Source: Stercorarius parasiticus
Lineage: Eukaryota; Chordata; Aves; Charadriiformes; Stercorariidae
Reading direction: 5' to 3'
NCBI GenBank assembly: GCA_013396915.1
Contig: VWZL01000579.1
Coordinates: forward strand, 372,001-436,000
DNA length: 64,000 nucleotides
Part shown: positions 1 to 11,790 of the stretch, piece by piece
How positions within the stretch are numbered: position 1 is the first letter of the stretch
How the letters are laid out: each line of letters starts with the position of its first letter
Notes under the pieces: model-generated
The model's database searches: none
What the model was told of the DNA's origin: nothing
Seen by the model: only the letters and a program-made list of their open reading frames with translations
Made by a program: the position numbers and the translations under genes

Positions 1-1139
1 AGCCTAACCTGCTTTTTTATAAGTAAACTGGACAGGTATCTGCTTTTTAAGCTCAGGCCACAAAAAAGGGCAAACCATTTTTATCATTCGAAGCTGTAAT
101 GCTTCAGACTGCGTAGAAGTCCAGAGTTTATTCTGAAGAACTCTGTTTAACTTCTTCCTCTTATCCTTTTGGGAGGAAGGGTATATAAACAGGAAAGTTA
201 TATATAAGGTTACCCAGGAAAGGAATGGAGAGCTGTTACTGTTTGAAATTTATTGATGAGGGTAAGATAACCATGTTCAGTCTGGATCTAAATTAATGTT
301 AATCCTTAATTTAGGCACAGTGTTTGGGTTCCCTTGCACAGAAAGCTGTTGAGATTTAGTTGCAGTAGTGTTAATCATGGATCCCACTCAAACCTGAGGC
401 TTTCCAGTGCTGAAATACATGGAAACATAAACACTGCTCTGAAAGGAGAATTTAGAAATAAGTGATAACCTGTGATATTTCTAGGCAGGGTTTGTACAGT
501 AAAAGAGAAACTTTCTAGGCCAGCTGGTATAATCAGAAGAAAACTTTCAGGCCCACAAATGCGTTTTCAAGGTGTAGCAGAGATCTCTGGCATTTTCTCA
601 TCTGTATTGAAAAACCTATTTATTCCTATACTAATGGTAACTGATGCATCCAAGTCCAGAGAGAATTGCCCAAACACTTTGGATATTCAACCTTAATCCC
701 TCTCTGCTAAGTTTGCAGTGTGTGTATCTATTTTTCGGTACATTCCAGAATCGAGGGCCTGAGCAGTCAGCAAGTTAAGAACTATGCTTTGTTCTGATGA
801 ACGTAGGAACCTTACACGAATTCATAGCATAGACGCTTCCCCAAGCCAGGAATTTCCTCCTCGCCTCGTAAATTCACAAGTCAGGTAGAGAGTCATGTAG
901 CATATTGAATGATTCATGCATGTGATCAGAAGGATTTGAAATAAAATGCTGGCATTATACATTCATAATTAGGGATAACCTCCCACTCACCTCATGAAAC
1001 TGTCTCTTCTCCCCATGATTGCTGACAGAAGCTTTCTGCGTACACGGGGCTGGGGGGGGACGACAACAGGCTGCTAAACACAGAATTCCTGTAACTCAGG
1101 AGAGTGTTAAAGATGACTTCTGACTAAATAGCTGAGAGT
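1..1139. other. Unique non-coding sequence
   Basis: No gene or repeat family is recognised. The only open frames are short (74 codons at 472-696, plus strand) with no recognisable protein character. A run of eight G occurs near 1052-1059. Confidence 0.6.
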
Positions 1140-1370
1140 GGGCAGCCATCACGCCTTTCATTCTAAAACAGCCTCCCTCCTCAGGTTTCTTTTCCTTTAC
1201 GGTCTGAATTGCAACGGCCATGACTGGAAACCGAATGACTGTTCCTGAACTTTTCGACGCAATTAAGTCGCAATGATTCAAAGACCATTTGAAAAAGATT
1301 CTCCAAAAGACATGATAAAGTCTGCGTAAGCAGCAATAAGGAATCAAATTTTTAAGCTTTGCCTACATCA
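1140..1370. promoter_or_regulatory. Candidate conserved non-coding element (CpG-retaining)
   Basis: Five CpG dinucleotides fall within about 75 bases around 1214-1271, around the string TTCGACGCAATTAAGTCGC, in otherwise CpG-poor DNA. The string contains an AATTA homeodomain-type core. Retained CpG in non-coding vertebrate DNA can mean unmethylated regulatory sequence or constraint. This is an inference from composition only; no gene, promoter motif or splice structure supports a stronger call. Confidence 0.25.
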
Positions 1371-1449
1371 AAGATTCAGCAACCTATAGCTGCAGTCATG
1401 ACAACTAAATGATTTTCCTTCCCAGTAAAATGCTCCTAAGAGGACAGCT

Positions 1450-1478
1450 GAGAGGGGGAGAAAAAAAGAAAAAAAAAA
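1450..1478. repeat. Purine-rich low-complexity tract
   Basis: An uninterrupted run of G and A only, G-rich on the left and almost pure A on the right. It is low-complexity sequence with no sign of being the tail of a retroposed gene. Confidence 0.8.
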
Positions 1479-1619
1479 CCAAACCAGAAAACACCAATTT
1501 TCTGTCACTCTCTTATTTTTTTATTAATCTTTAACTGTTGCTGTGCCTGGCCTGTTTTTATGACTGGTGTCTGCAAAAGTTCACAGGGTTGGGTTTTACT
1601 GGCAAACATATCAGCAGAA

Positions 1620-1740
1620 AGAAGGGTTTGGGGGAGGGGGAGACCGGCAGACGTGGCTTTCCAGAACCGAAAGATTCGTTTGCCTCCGCCAGCCTGCGTG
1701 CCAGAGCTGCTTGTGCGCACACGTAGGCAGAGAGCAGCTC
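1620..1740. promoter_or_regulatory. Small CpG- and GC-rich patch
   Basis: Eight CpG sites lie in about 85 bases (1644-1729), and the left edge carries three G runs (GGG, GGGGG, GGGGG) at about 1624-1640. The patch is much more GC-rich than its flanks but far shorter than a normal CpG island. Overlapping open frames in all three plus-strand frames here reflect the lack of AT-rich stop codons, not a gene. It could be a weak promoter, an enhancer or a chance GC island. Confidence 0.25.
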
Positions 1741-4020
1741 AGCAGCACAGCTTTTATTTCCAGGACTTGGTAGTTGCTCATCAGTGTAAAATATTACCTC
1801 CCCAGCCCATCAATTTTTCTTGCAAACACCCTGAACCTAACCAAAAACGTATCAGATAAATTATTCGAGGTTTCAGTATTCACTCAGCTCTACTAATGTG
1901 TGCATGCTACCATCAGCATTTTGAAAGTCAGCCCAAAAAATGGAGCCTACCTATGAGCACAATGGGAGCTAATGATTCACAAAACACAGTTTTGAATTCA
2001 GTAACAAGTATGTTTTTAAAAACTGCTTTCTAGACTCGCTCTGAGGCAGATTAACATGCAATGCCCCTATCTACCTACCTAACAAAGAATGTTTTGATGC
2101 TAGCTTGGGCCAACTTTTTAAAATCAGCTTTACTGCTGGCCACAATCCAAGGCAGCAGGACCGCACAACTGGTACAGTTTCTCTCTAGGTCAAAATTTCA
2201 GCTTCACATGCACAGCCGTAATGAATTTCTTTAGTATGAAGTTCTCACTGGTTTCAGTCCAGAGAAGGTAGAACTACATATCCCTGACAGTATAATTATG
2301 GTTCCTAAGCAATTTAAGCTAAAGATGCTATTCCTTTGATTTCTACTACCAGGTGTTACTGAGGACCAAGCACTATTAGGGTATCTGCTGGCCCTAAGAA
2401 TGAATTTAGCCCATGACAAATGCCATGGACTATTCTGAGTGCTTTCAATATGTCCTCAGACCAGCCAGCTTTTAATTTGACATTCTTCATGGCGTGCATC
2501 TCGCCTGTGGGCTGAATTGAAAGAACCAAAAGCAAAACCCAGTAAGGCAACAGCATCACAAGGCTGGAAGCACTATAAATGTTGCAGGAAAGCTTCACCT
2601 GAGAGGATTACTCCTCGATTTTCAGAGCAAAAGAACATGCTGGTAAACTTGCCAAACCAAAACTAACTGATACATTTCTTTGCATAAATACCTCTTTATC
2701 CCTACTTTGGTAGACCTTATTGACCTAGGTCAAATATGAATAGATGAAACGCAGATGGCAGACGATTTAGCCTCTCCAGCTACTCACACTGAATCGCAGA
2801 AAGTCAGATACTTCATTAAAAATCCCAAAGCTAGTATTTGTCTGCAGTGCACAGTATGGTCCGCGCAACCTACAAAAAGGAGAATGTGCTCTTTCCCCCT
2901 TATTTCTAAGCTATTTGATTCCCAAGGAGCTCACTGGATAGCGTATAATAAATAGTACAAAAAGAGCATTTATTATGAAAACATTTGATGGGAGGAAATA
3001 AGATGATATCTGTATGCAACTTAAGGATCTTAGACATATAATATTACAACCAAGAAGTCTGGATGGCAGTCAGAACTCTACTCATCCTTCTCAAGAATAT
3101 TAAAATCCAACTTCTACTCTGATAGCATCAATGATCAAAAGGCATAAACAATCAGGCTTTCTATGCTAATGATTGCACTGGAATACTTCCTTAAGTAGTT
3201 TAACCAATTAAAAGGAGCACCAGCCATTAAAAGGAATCTTAATAACGGATTAGTTATTCAGAATCCTTTAAAAGAACTACGCAGTTTTTGATCTCATGTA
3301 TTGCTCGTTTTTTCTTGAGACTTCAGCTGTTTTTCTGGTTTTTTTAAATAAAAAAAACCTTCCCAAACTCTTAGAAAGAATGAAGCTACCAGCCTTCCTG
3401 CCTTTATTTTTATTAGCTTAATTTGTGAATCATTGAAAGTTAATATATTTGTGGTTCGCACATGAAAAATACGACTTGAAAGTTTAAGTAATATGAGTCT
3501 TTCTTCCATGTGATCTCTAAGGCAAAGGATTTCTAATTGCTGTGAACTGGCAAGGACAGAGAAAAACCTTTTAAAATGAAATCACATTTCTGTAATTAGA
3601 TTTCATTAAGAAGCACTGTCAGGCTTAGTCTGTTTAAAGTAACACAAAAATCTTTTAATAGAAAGTTACTGTGGAGTGGAGAAATAGGGATGGTTGACAG
3701 TTCAGGAATATGTTGCCTGTAACATGTTTAGTACAAAAAACATTCTTAACTAAACGTGTGCTCCAGTGCCGATTAGATTAATACTTGGCAAAATTTGGTC
3801 ATTATACCTTACGTTAACAGAAAGTCACACTCAGCTGTGAACTCTACTTAGGCCATATGTTGAGCAATCAGCGCTGCAGTGCAGGAGGGTACGTTGAGTA
3901 ACTCCATGGTCAATTCAGAATTAGTAGGAGCATCACATATGGCATTGTCACCAGAAGAAATGCAGACTGTTTAGAGGGTGTGCAATTCCTCTGTCAGCCT
4001 TTTTAGCTCTAGAGTTATGC
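1741..4020. other. Unique non-coding sequence
   Basis: AT-rich sequence without a recognisable gene, transposon or RNA. The frames at 2356-2598 (minus) and 2755-2955 (plus) are short and unremarkable. Confidence 0.6.
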
Positions 4021-4066
4021 AAAAAACCAAAACAAAACCAACAAAAATCACCAAAAAAACTAACTT
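4019..4066. repeat. A/C-rich low-complexity stretch
   Basis: Runs of A separated by CC or C make an almost pure A/C strand of about 45 bases. No fixed period is visible. Confidence 0.65.
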
Positions 4067-6022
4067 CATCTTTGTTTCTCATTTACATGGTGTGATTTAC
4101 TTTTTTATGTGAAAAAAATAAAAATATGCAGAAACACATGACAGCTTCGGTCATGGTTTTTGTCTGGAGGGCTTCCTGACCCTTTTCCGCTGTGTCCAAA
4201 TTCACACGCCATCAGGGACTGGCCCCATCTGCGGCACAACAGGTAGCTCTGCCTCCCAGCCGGGCTTGCAGCTCACTGCCTGGACACACCTCCTCTGCTT
4301 CACTGCGAAGCCCAGTTTCAGCCGCTTGCACAAACTCCATTAGGCCAGGTGGAACACGTTAATCAGGCCTAGCTTGGAAAAATACCCCTGAAGTCCCGCA
4401 TGACAGCTAGGTGGTGCAGGAGGTGACTAGCAAGTCACAAGTCTCCTAAAGCAACATTGCTTTCCACAGGGAATTTAATTCTTGCTCAGCCAGGCTGCAA
4501 AGTATGTTTTGAAGGTAATCGAGCTAAGTACTTGTGAGGCCATGGTCTGTGCTGGTTCCTACTGGTTTCAGCCTTCTGATGGCATTCATATTAACCTGCA
4601 GAGCACTCAGCTGAAAGGCAGTGCCCTGCTGGCAAGCCTGCTCAAGCTCTGGGTAGAGAATGAAGTCATAAAACCATTCACTTTTTTTTTNNNNNNNNNN
4701 NNNNTTTTTTTTGGCAACTTTTTCTTTTCTTTGGTCAAGGAAAACAAAAAAAAGGAGGCATGTTGAAGTTGAAACTACTAGGGGGTTATTTACCACTCCC
4801 ATCATGCGAACACCCATACATAAACACAAGCACACATACTCCTGCCTTAAAGGGGGCTGGTTTTATCGCAGAGCAGAACAGGAATGTTTAGGAAAACACA
4901 AACGTTTTGCAGGTTAGAAAAGTATTTCCCACACAGCTCTAGCCTTAGTAATGAGAGGCCTCCAATGGTATTTAATATTTCAAACAATTTTGGTTTCAAT
5001 TAAATTAATAGAAGGGAAAATAAAAAAGACAGAGCTGGGAGGGGGGTAATTTTTTCCTATCCTGAGGGAAAATTCAATTACTTAAATTGTTCTTTTGCAG
5101 AGGAATGAAACAATTGCTGCAGAGGGAACATTGGAAAATGTCATCCAATCTGCTTCTGAAATGCAGTTTATGCAACGAAGCACCGTTTGTGTGGATTCCA
5201 CTAATTTACTCCAATTTAAAATACCAGCCAAACTCCAGCTTTGGTGCTACTTGAAAACTATTAGGATTATTAACAGTCAGAGCTAGTTGGTGTTGTGTCC
5301 TTTCCCCCACCTCCCACCCCACTTCCCAGAAGTACTTAAATGTCTTAAAACAGCAAGGTTTTAAGTGTGCCTATTCACAAGGAAACATAAGCGTTTAGGT
5401 CCACCCCTTAGTTTAGGCACATGGGTTCCCTGGGCATCTCAGGAGCATGCAGGAGCTGCCTTGGAAGGCTAAGCCCCAGTGACTGAGCTTAGACCTACAG
5501 TCTTTCGGAATAAAGATGTAGAGCAGGATTCAATGCAGCTTTCCAAAGATGGATACTTAAGATCATGTCCATGAAACCAGCTATTGGGTATCACAGTATA
5601 ACGGCATTTAACACCAAAGCGCTGAATGATGATTCCCCAAGGCTGTTAGGCGCTACCAATCCATACAGTCAATCAAGATCATTAGTTACTACTGAAGGAC
5701 GTGGTCTAAATATGATCCCTGACTTCCCACAGGCTCTGGTAGGTCTCACCTCAGGATTCTGTGGGTAGTTTTGCAAGTGTTACTCAAGATCTAGTCCACA
5801 GTCTTCTGGAAAACTTACACACAATAAAAGTATTTTCAGAGAGATTATTCACTTTCTCTCCCTGTGCTTTTAGCAACAGTTTTGTTTATAGCTTGTAGGA
5901 AAAGTAAATGCTAGGAACTGATATCCAGCAGTCAGGATTGTTACTCCAGAAAATGTAAGTGAATACTGTTTCAAAGAGACAGCAAATGAAACAAGAGCCA
6001 AGAAAATAAATGCTGTAGCCAA
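4067..6022. other. Non-coding sequence, GC-richer at its left end
   Basis: About 4140-4480 is more GC-rich than its surroundings but has no gene or repeat that I recognise. The rest is ordinary unique sequence. Predicted frames crossing 4691-4704 translate through unknown bases and are not genes. Confidence 0.55.
4682..4712. repeat. Poly-T homopolymer interrupted by an assembly gap
   Basis: Nine T, then 14 N (4691-4704), then eight T. The gap lies entirely inside a T homopolymer, so the missing bases are probably more T of uncertain number rather than hidden unique sequence. Confidence 0.9.
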
Positions 6023-6710
6023 CATAGAATGGTTCAGGTTGGAAGGGACCTTAAAGACTGTCTAGTTCCAACCCCCTGCCACAGGCAGGGACACCTCCCA
6101 CTAGACCAGGCTGCTCAAAGCCCCATCCAGCCTGGTCTTGAACACTTCCAGGGATGGGCCATCCACAACTTCTCTGGGCAACTTGTTCCAGTATCTCACC
6201 ACCCTCAGAGTAAAAAATTTCTTCTTGGTATCCCATCTAAGTCTACCTTCTTCCAGTTTGAGGCCATTACCCCTCACCCTATCACTACATGCCCTTGTAA
6301 AAAGTCCCTCTCCAGTTTTCTTGTAGGCTCCCTTCAGATACTGAAGGCCACTACAAGGTCTCGCCATAGCCTTCTCTTCTCCAGGCTGAACAACCCCAAC
6401 TCTCTCAGCCTGTCTTCACAGGAGAGGTGCTCCAGCCCTCTGATCATCCTTGTGGCCCTCCTCTGCACCCACTCCAACAGGTCGATGTCTTGTGCTGAAG
6501 GCTCCAGAGCTGGATGCAGTACTCCAGGTGGGATGTCACAAGAGCAGAGTAGAGGGGCAGAATCACCTCCCTCAACCTGCTGACCACACTTCTTTTGATG
6601 CGGCCCAGGATGCGGCTGACCTTCTGGGCTTCAAGCGCACATTGCTGACTCATGTTGAGCTTCTCACCAACCAACACCCCCAAGTCCTTCTCCTCAGGGC
6701 TGCTCATCTT
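6023..6710 (-). mobile_element. CR1 LINE, 5'-truncated, avian type
   Basis: The plus strand reads the reverse complement of an avian CR1 3' half. The hallmark 3' end (TTGGAAGGGACCTTAAAG on the plus strand) begins near 6039, followed by the region meaning 'confused in birds with SINEs' and the ORF2 C-terminus. The 3' terminus at about 6023-6030 keeps only one copy of the ATTCTATG-type terminal octamer, where full elements carry two or more. The 5' end is lost: similarity fades near 6700-6715, typical of incomplete reverse transcription. CR1 is the dominant non-LTR retrotransposon of birds. This copy is moderately diverged and frameshifted, so it is immobile. Confidence 0.95.
6101..6707 (-). 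pseudogene. CR1 ORF2 C-terminal remnant (reverse transcriptase), frameshifted
   Basis: Two minus-strand segments in different frames preserve the end of the CR1 ORF2 polyprotein. Segment 6444-6707 starts [20 protein letters not shown] and includes [15 protein letters not shown], typical of the region after the reverse-transcriptase catalytic core. Segment 6101-6367 contains LFTRACSDRVRGNGLKLEEG and ends GALSSLV followed by a TAG stop, the normal CR1 ORF2 terminus. The two frames do not join, so at least one indel separates them (between about 6367 and 6444). The endonuclease and the reverse-transcriptase catalytic motif are absent through 5' truncation. The 184-codon plus-strand frame at 6029-6583 is antisense to this and is not a gene. 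Confidence 0.9.
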
Positions 6711-7160
6711 CCAAAATATTACAACCTTCAGCTTGTTCTTGTCCTATACATGCTTGCTCTATCTCAGGTGCTGCTTTCTGGAAGTTATAATTGATAAAAT
6801 AAACCCCAGAGAGAAAAATCTTGAACTGCTCTCAAAGAGCTCTGAAAAGTTGAGATGACTGGGAGCTTACAGATTTTGGAAAAATAATGCAGTTTTCACT
6901 AAAACAATATCCATCATTTTCACTCTAGGTGAGCATAGGTGAGCAAATGCACTTTATCAGTTTCTTCACTGAATTCAACTATACACACAGCCATTAATTT
7001 CATAAGTTTCGCTAGGCTTTGTCCTCTGCGCATCTGAAGCAGTACGTTTGCGATGACAACCCTCTGCTACTAAGTGAATCTCACATTTACACTGAGAGTG
7101 CCAGAGTGCTTTTAAAATCTTGACTCTGTTTTTTCTACTTCTGTCATAAATCTGCCTGGC

Positions 7161-7187
7161 AAAAAAGGAAAAAAAAAAAAAAAAAAA
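7161..7187. repeat. Poly-A tract
   Basis: Twenty-seven bases of A interrupted only by GG. The sequence upstream does not resemble a processed transcript or a LINE 3' end, so this is treated as a simple repeat. Confidence 0.85.
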
Positions 7188-7882
7188 GATGCAGCTGAGA
7201 GGGGCACGTTCACTTTTAGAAGTCAATGAAAGAGAGGGGGTGTGGAAGAGAAACTCTTTAACATTGCTTAAGAAAATACTTTTCAGTCAAACTCCAGCAG
7301 CGTACTGCCTAATTCCTGTCTGCAGCAGCCCAGTTAAAGCTGGGGCGATTGGCAGTCTGCTCTGGGTTCCTTCACAGCACTGCTAATCTCCACTAATACT
7401 CTCCCATGCTTCATTTAATTTCACTCTCAGGGCTCTTTTTCAAATTCTTCCTCAAATCTTAAACCAATGCCCTCATTGTTTAGGATTCCTTTACCCTGAC
7501 AAGGCTGACCTCAGATATCCTCTCCTCTTTCCTGCTCTGTAACACAGGCAGTCCACTTACTCATTCATATGGTAACCGCACATAATGGCTTCCACATTAA
7601 TTAAGTAATTTTGGTTCTTTAAGGTACTACAGAGAGGTTTTCAATCTCCCAGTGCCTTTCAGGCCAATTGAACTCTTTTTTTTTGTTGAACAGGCCAGAG
7701 AGTACATGGAAGAAGAGCCAAGGAGAACATGCTCGCTCTCTCTCTGGGCCATTCCTTTCATGCTGTTTCAGGGTTAGGCCAAAACAACATCAGCAAGTCT
7801 AATTTGCCCCAGCAGCGGATGGGAAATGACTAAAAACCCTGCAGATTAATTTGTGTCAGATGTATGCTTTAAAGCAAGTGAG

Positions 7883-7918
7883 AGCAAGAGCGCATTTACA
7901 GAAAAACATGCTCTTGCT
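7883..7918. other. Imperfect inverted repeat (stem-loop)
   Basis: AGCAAGAG-CG-CAT on the left pairs with ATGCTCTTGCT on the right: 11 pairs with a two-base bulge around a 12-base loop. It is too short for a microRNA precursor by itself. No function is assigned. Confidence 0.45.
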
Positions 7919-9563
7919 GTGGGACTTAGAAGGGCCCTCTTGTTTCAGACCTCTTGGAAGCTGAGTGGCCCTGAGAAAAAGAAAGAAGTCCTACCTTTTT
8001 GCTTTATGTTCTCCTTTTGTCTTTGATGCTTTTCAGTAATCAGACAATTCAGCAAAAAAATCGGAGGGATAAAAAGAAGCAAAACTGTACAATGCGTGAT
8101 GGGGTTGGCAACAACCGCTGGCCCTTCTAGCAAAGGGGGTCTTGCACTGTACAGATGAGATGGGCAGAAAAAGAAGGGGTTTGGGGATTTCTTGGGGGGT
8201 GGGTGTCCCACATCATCCAGAAAAAGTGAAAGATGGTGGAAACTTCATGACACACTGAAAAAAGTAATGAATAATGGTACATAATCAATACTCTAATAGG
8301 ACAGAGACTGCAGATCAATACATGATACAGACTGGCTGACACTGCGACTACAACAGTCACAGGGAAGCTCGGGTCCAAACCAGTTTTCCTATTGAATCAG
8401 TAGACCCAAAGGTGCTCCCTGATGGCCAGATGTGAACACCCGGCTGTGGTGTTCTGATGCGAGGAGTGCTGGAGTGGCCTATGGAAATCCGGCAGCTGTA
8501 ATAGTTAGGTATGTTCAATACTCAGTGTGACTTAGTAGGGAACAACAGAATTTTGATTATTTTTTTTTTTCTTTGTTTTCCGTATATGACTAACACGTGA
8601 ACTGAGAAACAGCACGACTGGAAGTGGTTAGACATCTTACTGGTATTCTCAACAAGGCCAAGAACAGTCATCTCTGTGTCCAATCTCTCTGGTTAATAGC
8701 GTTGCAACACTGGGGACAAGTCACGTGTGGTGCTACCACTGTGCAGTAACTGTTCTGTTGCTAAATAAAGCTGACAATTTTGTACATTCTTAGAACTCAT
8801 ACCCAATCTGATCTGCCCACCACATCTAAAAGCATTTGTTTACTTTTTAGGCAGCTATGATGCTTAGTTCTCAGATGACTGCCTCAAAAATTCTAAGAAA
8901 GCTCAAAATAAGCCCCATAAAAGTAGGGCAATATTAGCGTGGACTCATCTCTGGTCAGTGCTAGTTCTGCTCCAAAGGCTTCAAGCCTCACCCTTCATTC
9001 ACACTGTTCCTAATCCTTGTCCTATCATTATTATGAGACAGAAATAATAATACTCAAAGTTCTACCCAAAGACTGAATCCTGATCTGATTTGGCAGCATA
9101 AACCTAACTGTAAAAACTTTCAAGAGAGCCAAACAGAAAAAAAGCCCCAATCTAAAAAGAGAGTGAGAATTTTTGTGGAATGAAATCTTGGTTTCAAAAC
9201 AGACTAGCACTTAAGAGCCTATGTCACAACTTTCAACAAGACGTCAGGTATAGTTAATACGGCATTTAATATTGATGCAGTTATGCTGGTACTCTTAGCA
9301 GTATCACCTATTTCAATCTAGAAAGGAAATAGCAGTATAGGAAAGCAACAACATAAGATGTCTTTATATCTATAAATGTGGTCATACTGGGATGTTTTTC
9401 AATAAAATCACATACCAGTAACTTAAATGGTTGTACTGGTGCCAAATCTTCTACTGGAGACCAAGAGCCTTGGAAGTCTTAGATATCTGTATTGCACCAG
9501 TTTCACTACAATTTTGGCAGGTAATAGCATTTCCAGAGCCACATGTAAGCACCAGATCACATC

Positions 9564-9585
9564 CGAGAGAGAGAGAGAGAGAGAA
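9564..9585. repeat. GA dinucleotide microsatellite
   Basis: About ten perfect GA units. It probably varies in length between individuals, as such repeats usually do. Confidence 0.9.
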
Positions 9586-10804
9586 AAGGTCTTAAATTAC
9601 TTGAGCATTTTGAAAATATTATTTTCAAGGCTGATGAAACGTATAAGAATTGGCAAGTTAAAAAAATAAAGCAATCCTCCTCAAAGGAATGGAATCAAAC
9701 AAAGCCATTCTGAAGATACAATAATGAAAGGAAATAGTAATCTGTAATAATGCTGATTTATATTGGCAAGTCTTCTCTCTCCATAACCCATACTTGTGGA
9801 AAATGGTAACAGCAGCTATAGCAATACATATAATGCTGTCTGAGCATTTTTATCCAAGGCAAAACTATACTATTATGTTCACGTATAACACAACAAAATG
9901 AGTCCTAGAGAAGATAAACTCAATAATATCTAGATTCTTAATTCTGATTTAGGTCCCACTAGAAGTTTAGAAACTTTCAGTGGCAGGAGAAAGAGGAATT
10001 CCTTATTTTATCTGATCCACAGGGAAACCTCAGGTTCATTGATACAGTCCATCAGTTTTAGGGTGCCTAGTGCTGGGAAGGAAAGAGGCGGTCTCATCCT
10101 TCAGATAAATACCCCATTTGACTGATGTCTCTCTGCAGCTCTAAATTTGTTCACCGCACATTCACATCACTGCTAGCTCCAGCTCAGGAGAGCAGCTCAA
10201 ATGCATGGCCAGGGGCTCACAGGACAGCAAGGCTGCTCAGCGTGGAGCGGCTTTAAGAGCCAGGGAACCACACCTTTGCTCTTCATGCCACAGCAGAGCA
10301 AGTCTAGAAGTCACAAAACCTACCTTCTGGCTACATTGTCAGAAATGTGGTGCGTGCCCATGCCAGTAGGCACCCAGTCCAGTACTAGTCTTTCTGGCAC
10401 CAGACCCTCAATCATCTATCCCAGGCCAAACAGCGTACTATAAGAATTCCCCACGCTCACATTTCTCCTGGAGATTCACACAAGATTAGTGAAAACACCA
10501 TCAGCATTTCATTCTCCTTATCTGAACTGCTCTCCTGTCCAGATGAAGATCATTCTTATTGTTTAATCTTAGGCTGAGGGAGCAGTTTCAGTGAGGACTC
10601 TGGAGTATTTGATTCTCCAAGACTAGCAGGATTACAAGAGATCTGAAGCTCATGCCAGATACTGGCTCAGTGAGTCTTTCCTGACCTGTGCCCCGTCTAA
10701 GCCCAAACTTTCACTTCTGGATGGTACCAAAAGTACAATTGCACCAGTCTTTTCTGAGAGCAGAACTCGTGGCTCTGGTATGAAGAGCCATGAAGACTGG
10801 TAGG

Positions 10805-10827
10805 GTCTTCTTGCATGGTAAGAAGAC
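10805..10827. other. Small perfect hairpin
   Basis: GTCTTCTT (10805-10812) and AAGAAGAC (10820-10827) are exact reverse complements around a seven-base loop. Inverted repeats of this size can occur by chance, so it is listed only for completeness. Confidence 0.3.
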
Positions 10828-11679
10828 TGTACATGAGGAAGGTGATCTGAATGATGGTTGCAGCTCTCTCTCAGCATTCCTCTTGCTGTGAAGTCCTTCA
10901 GCCCCCTTAAAAGTCTGTATCTGTTGCCAATGACTAACCATCACTATCAAACAGACTTCTAGTATTTAATGACTTAAATATCTGAAAGGTAGTAAAATCC
11001 CAGCTAATTACTGATCATTACTATCATTATAATGTCTGCATTTTAATAACAGAGGAATAACACTGAAGCAATTATCAAGGTTATGGATACCTTAAAATCT
11101 GATATCCTTGAACAGCTGCTTGTGCATATTTTCTCATTTTATTCTACATTTATTTATCCTTTGAATTAATGAAGCACTTAAATACTGTTGCTTGCATACA
11201 TTCCAATACAGATTTCTGCCATGAATAAACACAAAGTGAAAACTAACAAATTGCTTATCAGCAAGGTACATTTGTTCTGCATTTTAATAATGTCTGTAGA
11301 AGTCCGAAGGGCAGAAATCAGATCCCTGGAAAACAATTTGCCATAGCTAATTCTCTGAAGATGAAAAAACCCCTCACATGTATTTAAGAAGGCTAGGAGA
11401 CTGTTACAATTTTTGCCATAAGCCTCAAAGATTTAGTTTTAAAATAATTCGGCTAAGGATTGTGCATTCTTAACAATTCTGAATAATCAAGTCCTGATTG
11501 TCTGAAGTCAATGATTATGAAAAATTAGATCCTAAAGTTTATCCATGAGCTTCACATGAATGCCTGATATTTCTCTCTCCTTGTTTTTCGTTTTAGACCC
11601 AGTCCACTCTTCACATTTCTAGGCATTTGTAGACATTTGATTTTACTTCCCCTTATGTTCAGATTTTTAGGTCCTGGGC

Positions 11680-11790
11680 CAACCTGTGGCCTCAGCTGTG
11701 CTAATGTAAACCCAGCAACTCTATTCACTTGAGTGAGTTTCCATTAGCAAAGGCATAAGCAAGACTTGGCTCTCAAACCTGGTGTGCCTT
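11680..11790 (+). repeat. Probable ancient amniote repeat fragment (palindromic type)
   Basis: The order CTCAG, then AATGTAAACCCAG, then AACTCTATT, then CACTTGAGTGAGTTTCCATT follows an old repeat I know from turtle and crocodilian DNA. That repeat reads, in effect, CTCAG...TGTAAATCC...AACTCCATTGACTTCAATGGAGTT. Divergence is heavy, as expected for a pre-avian insertion. The family name is uncertain, and the match rests on memory of a consensus, not an alignment. Confidence 0.4.

Larger units (their letters stand above)
6711..11679. other. Unique non-coding sequence with simple repeats
   Basis: No gene, exon or RNA is recognised across about 5 kb. It contains a poly-A tract, a GA microsatellite and two small hairpins listed separately. 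The longest frames (about 80-90 codons at 7945-8211, 9427-9669 and 10201-10443) are ordinary chance lengths. Confidence 0.55.

Noticed and set aside
6029..6583. 184-codon plus-strand open frame, the longest in the window
   Set aside because: It is antisense to the CR1 ORF2 remnant; the real coding sense is the minus strand.
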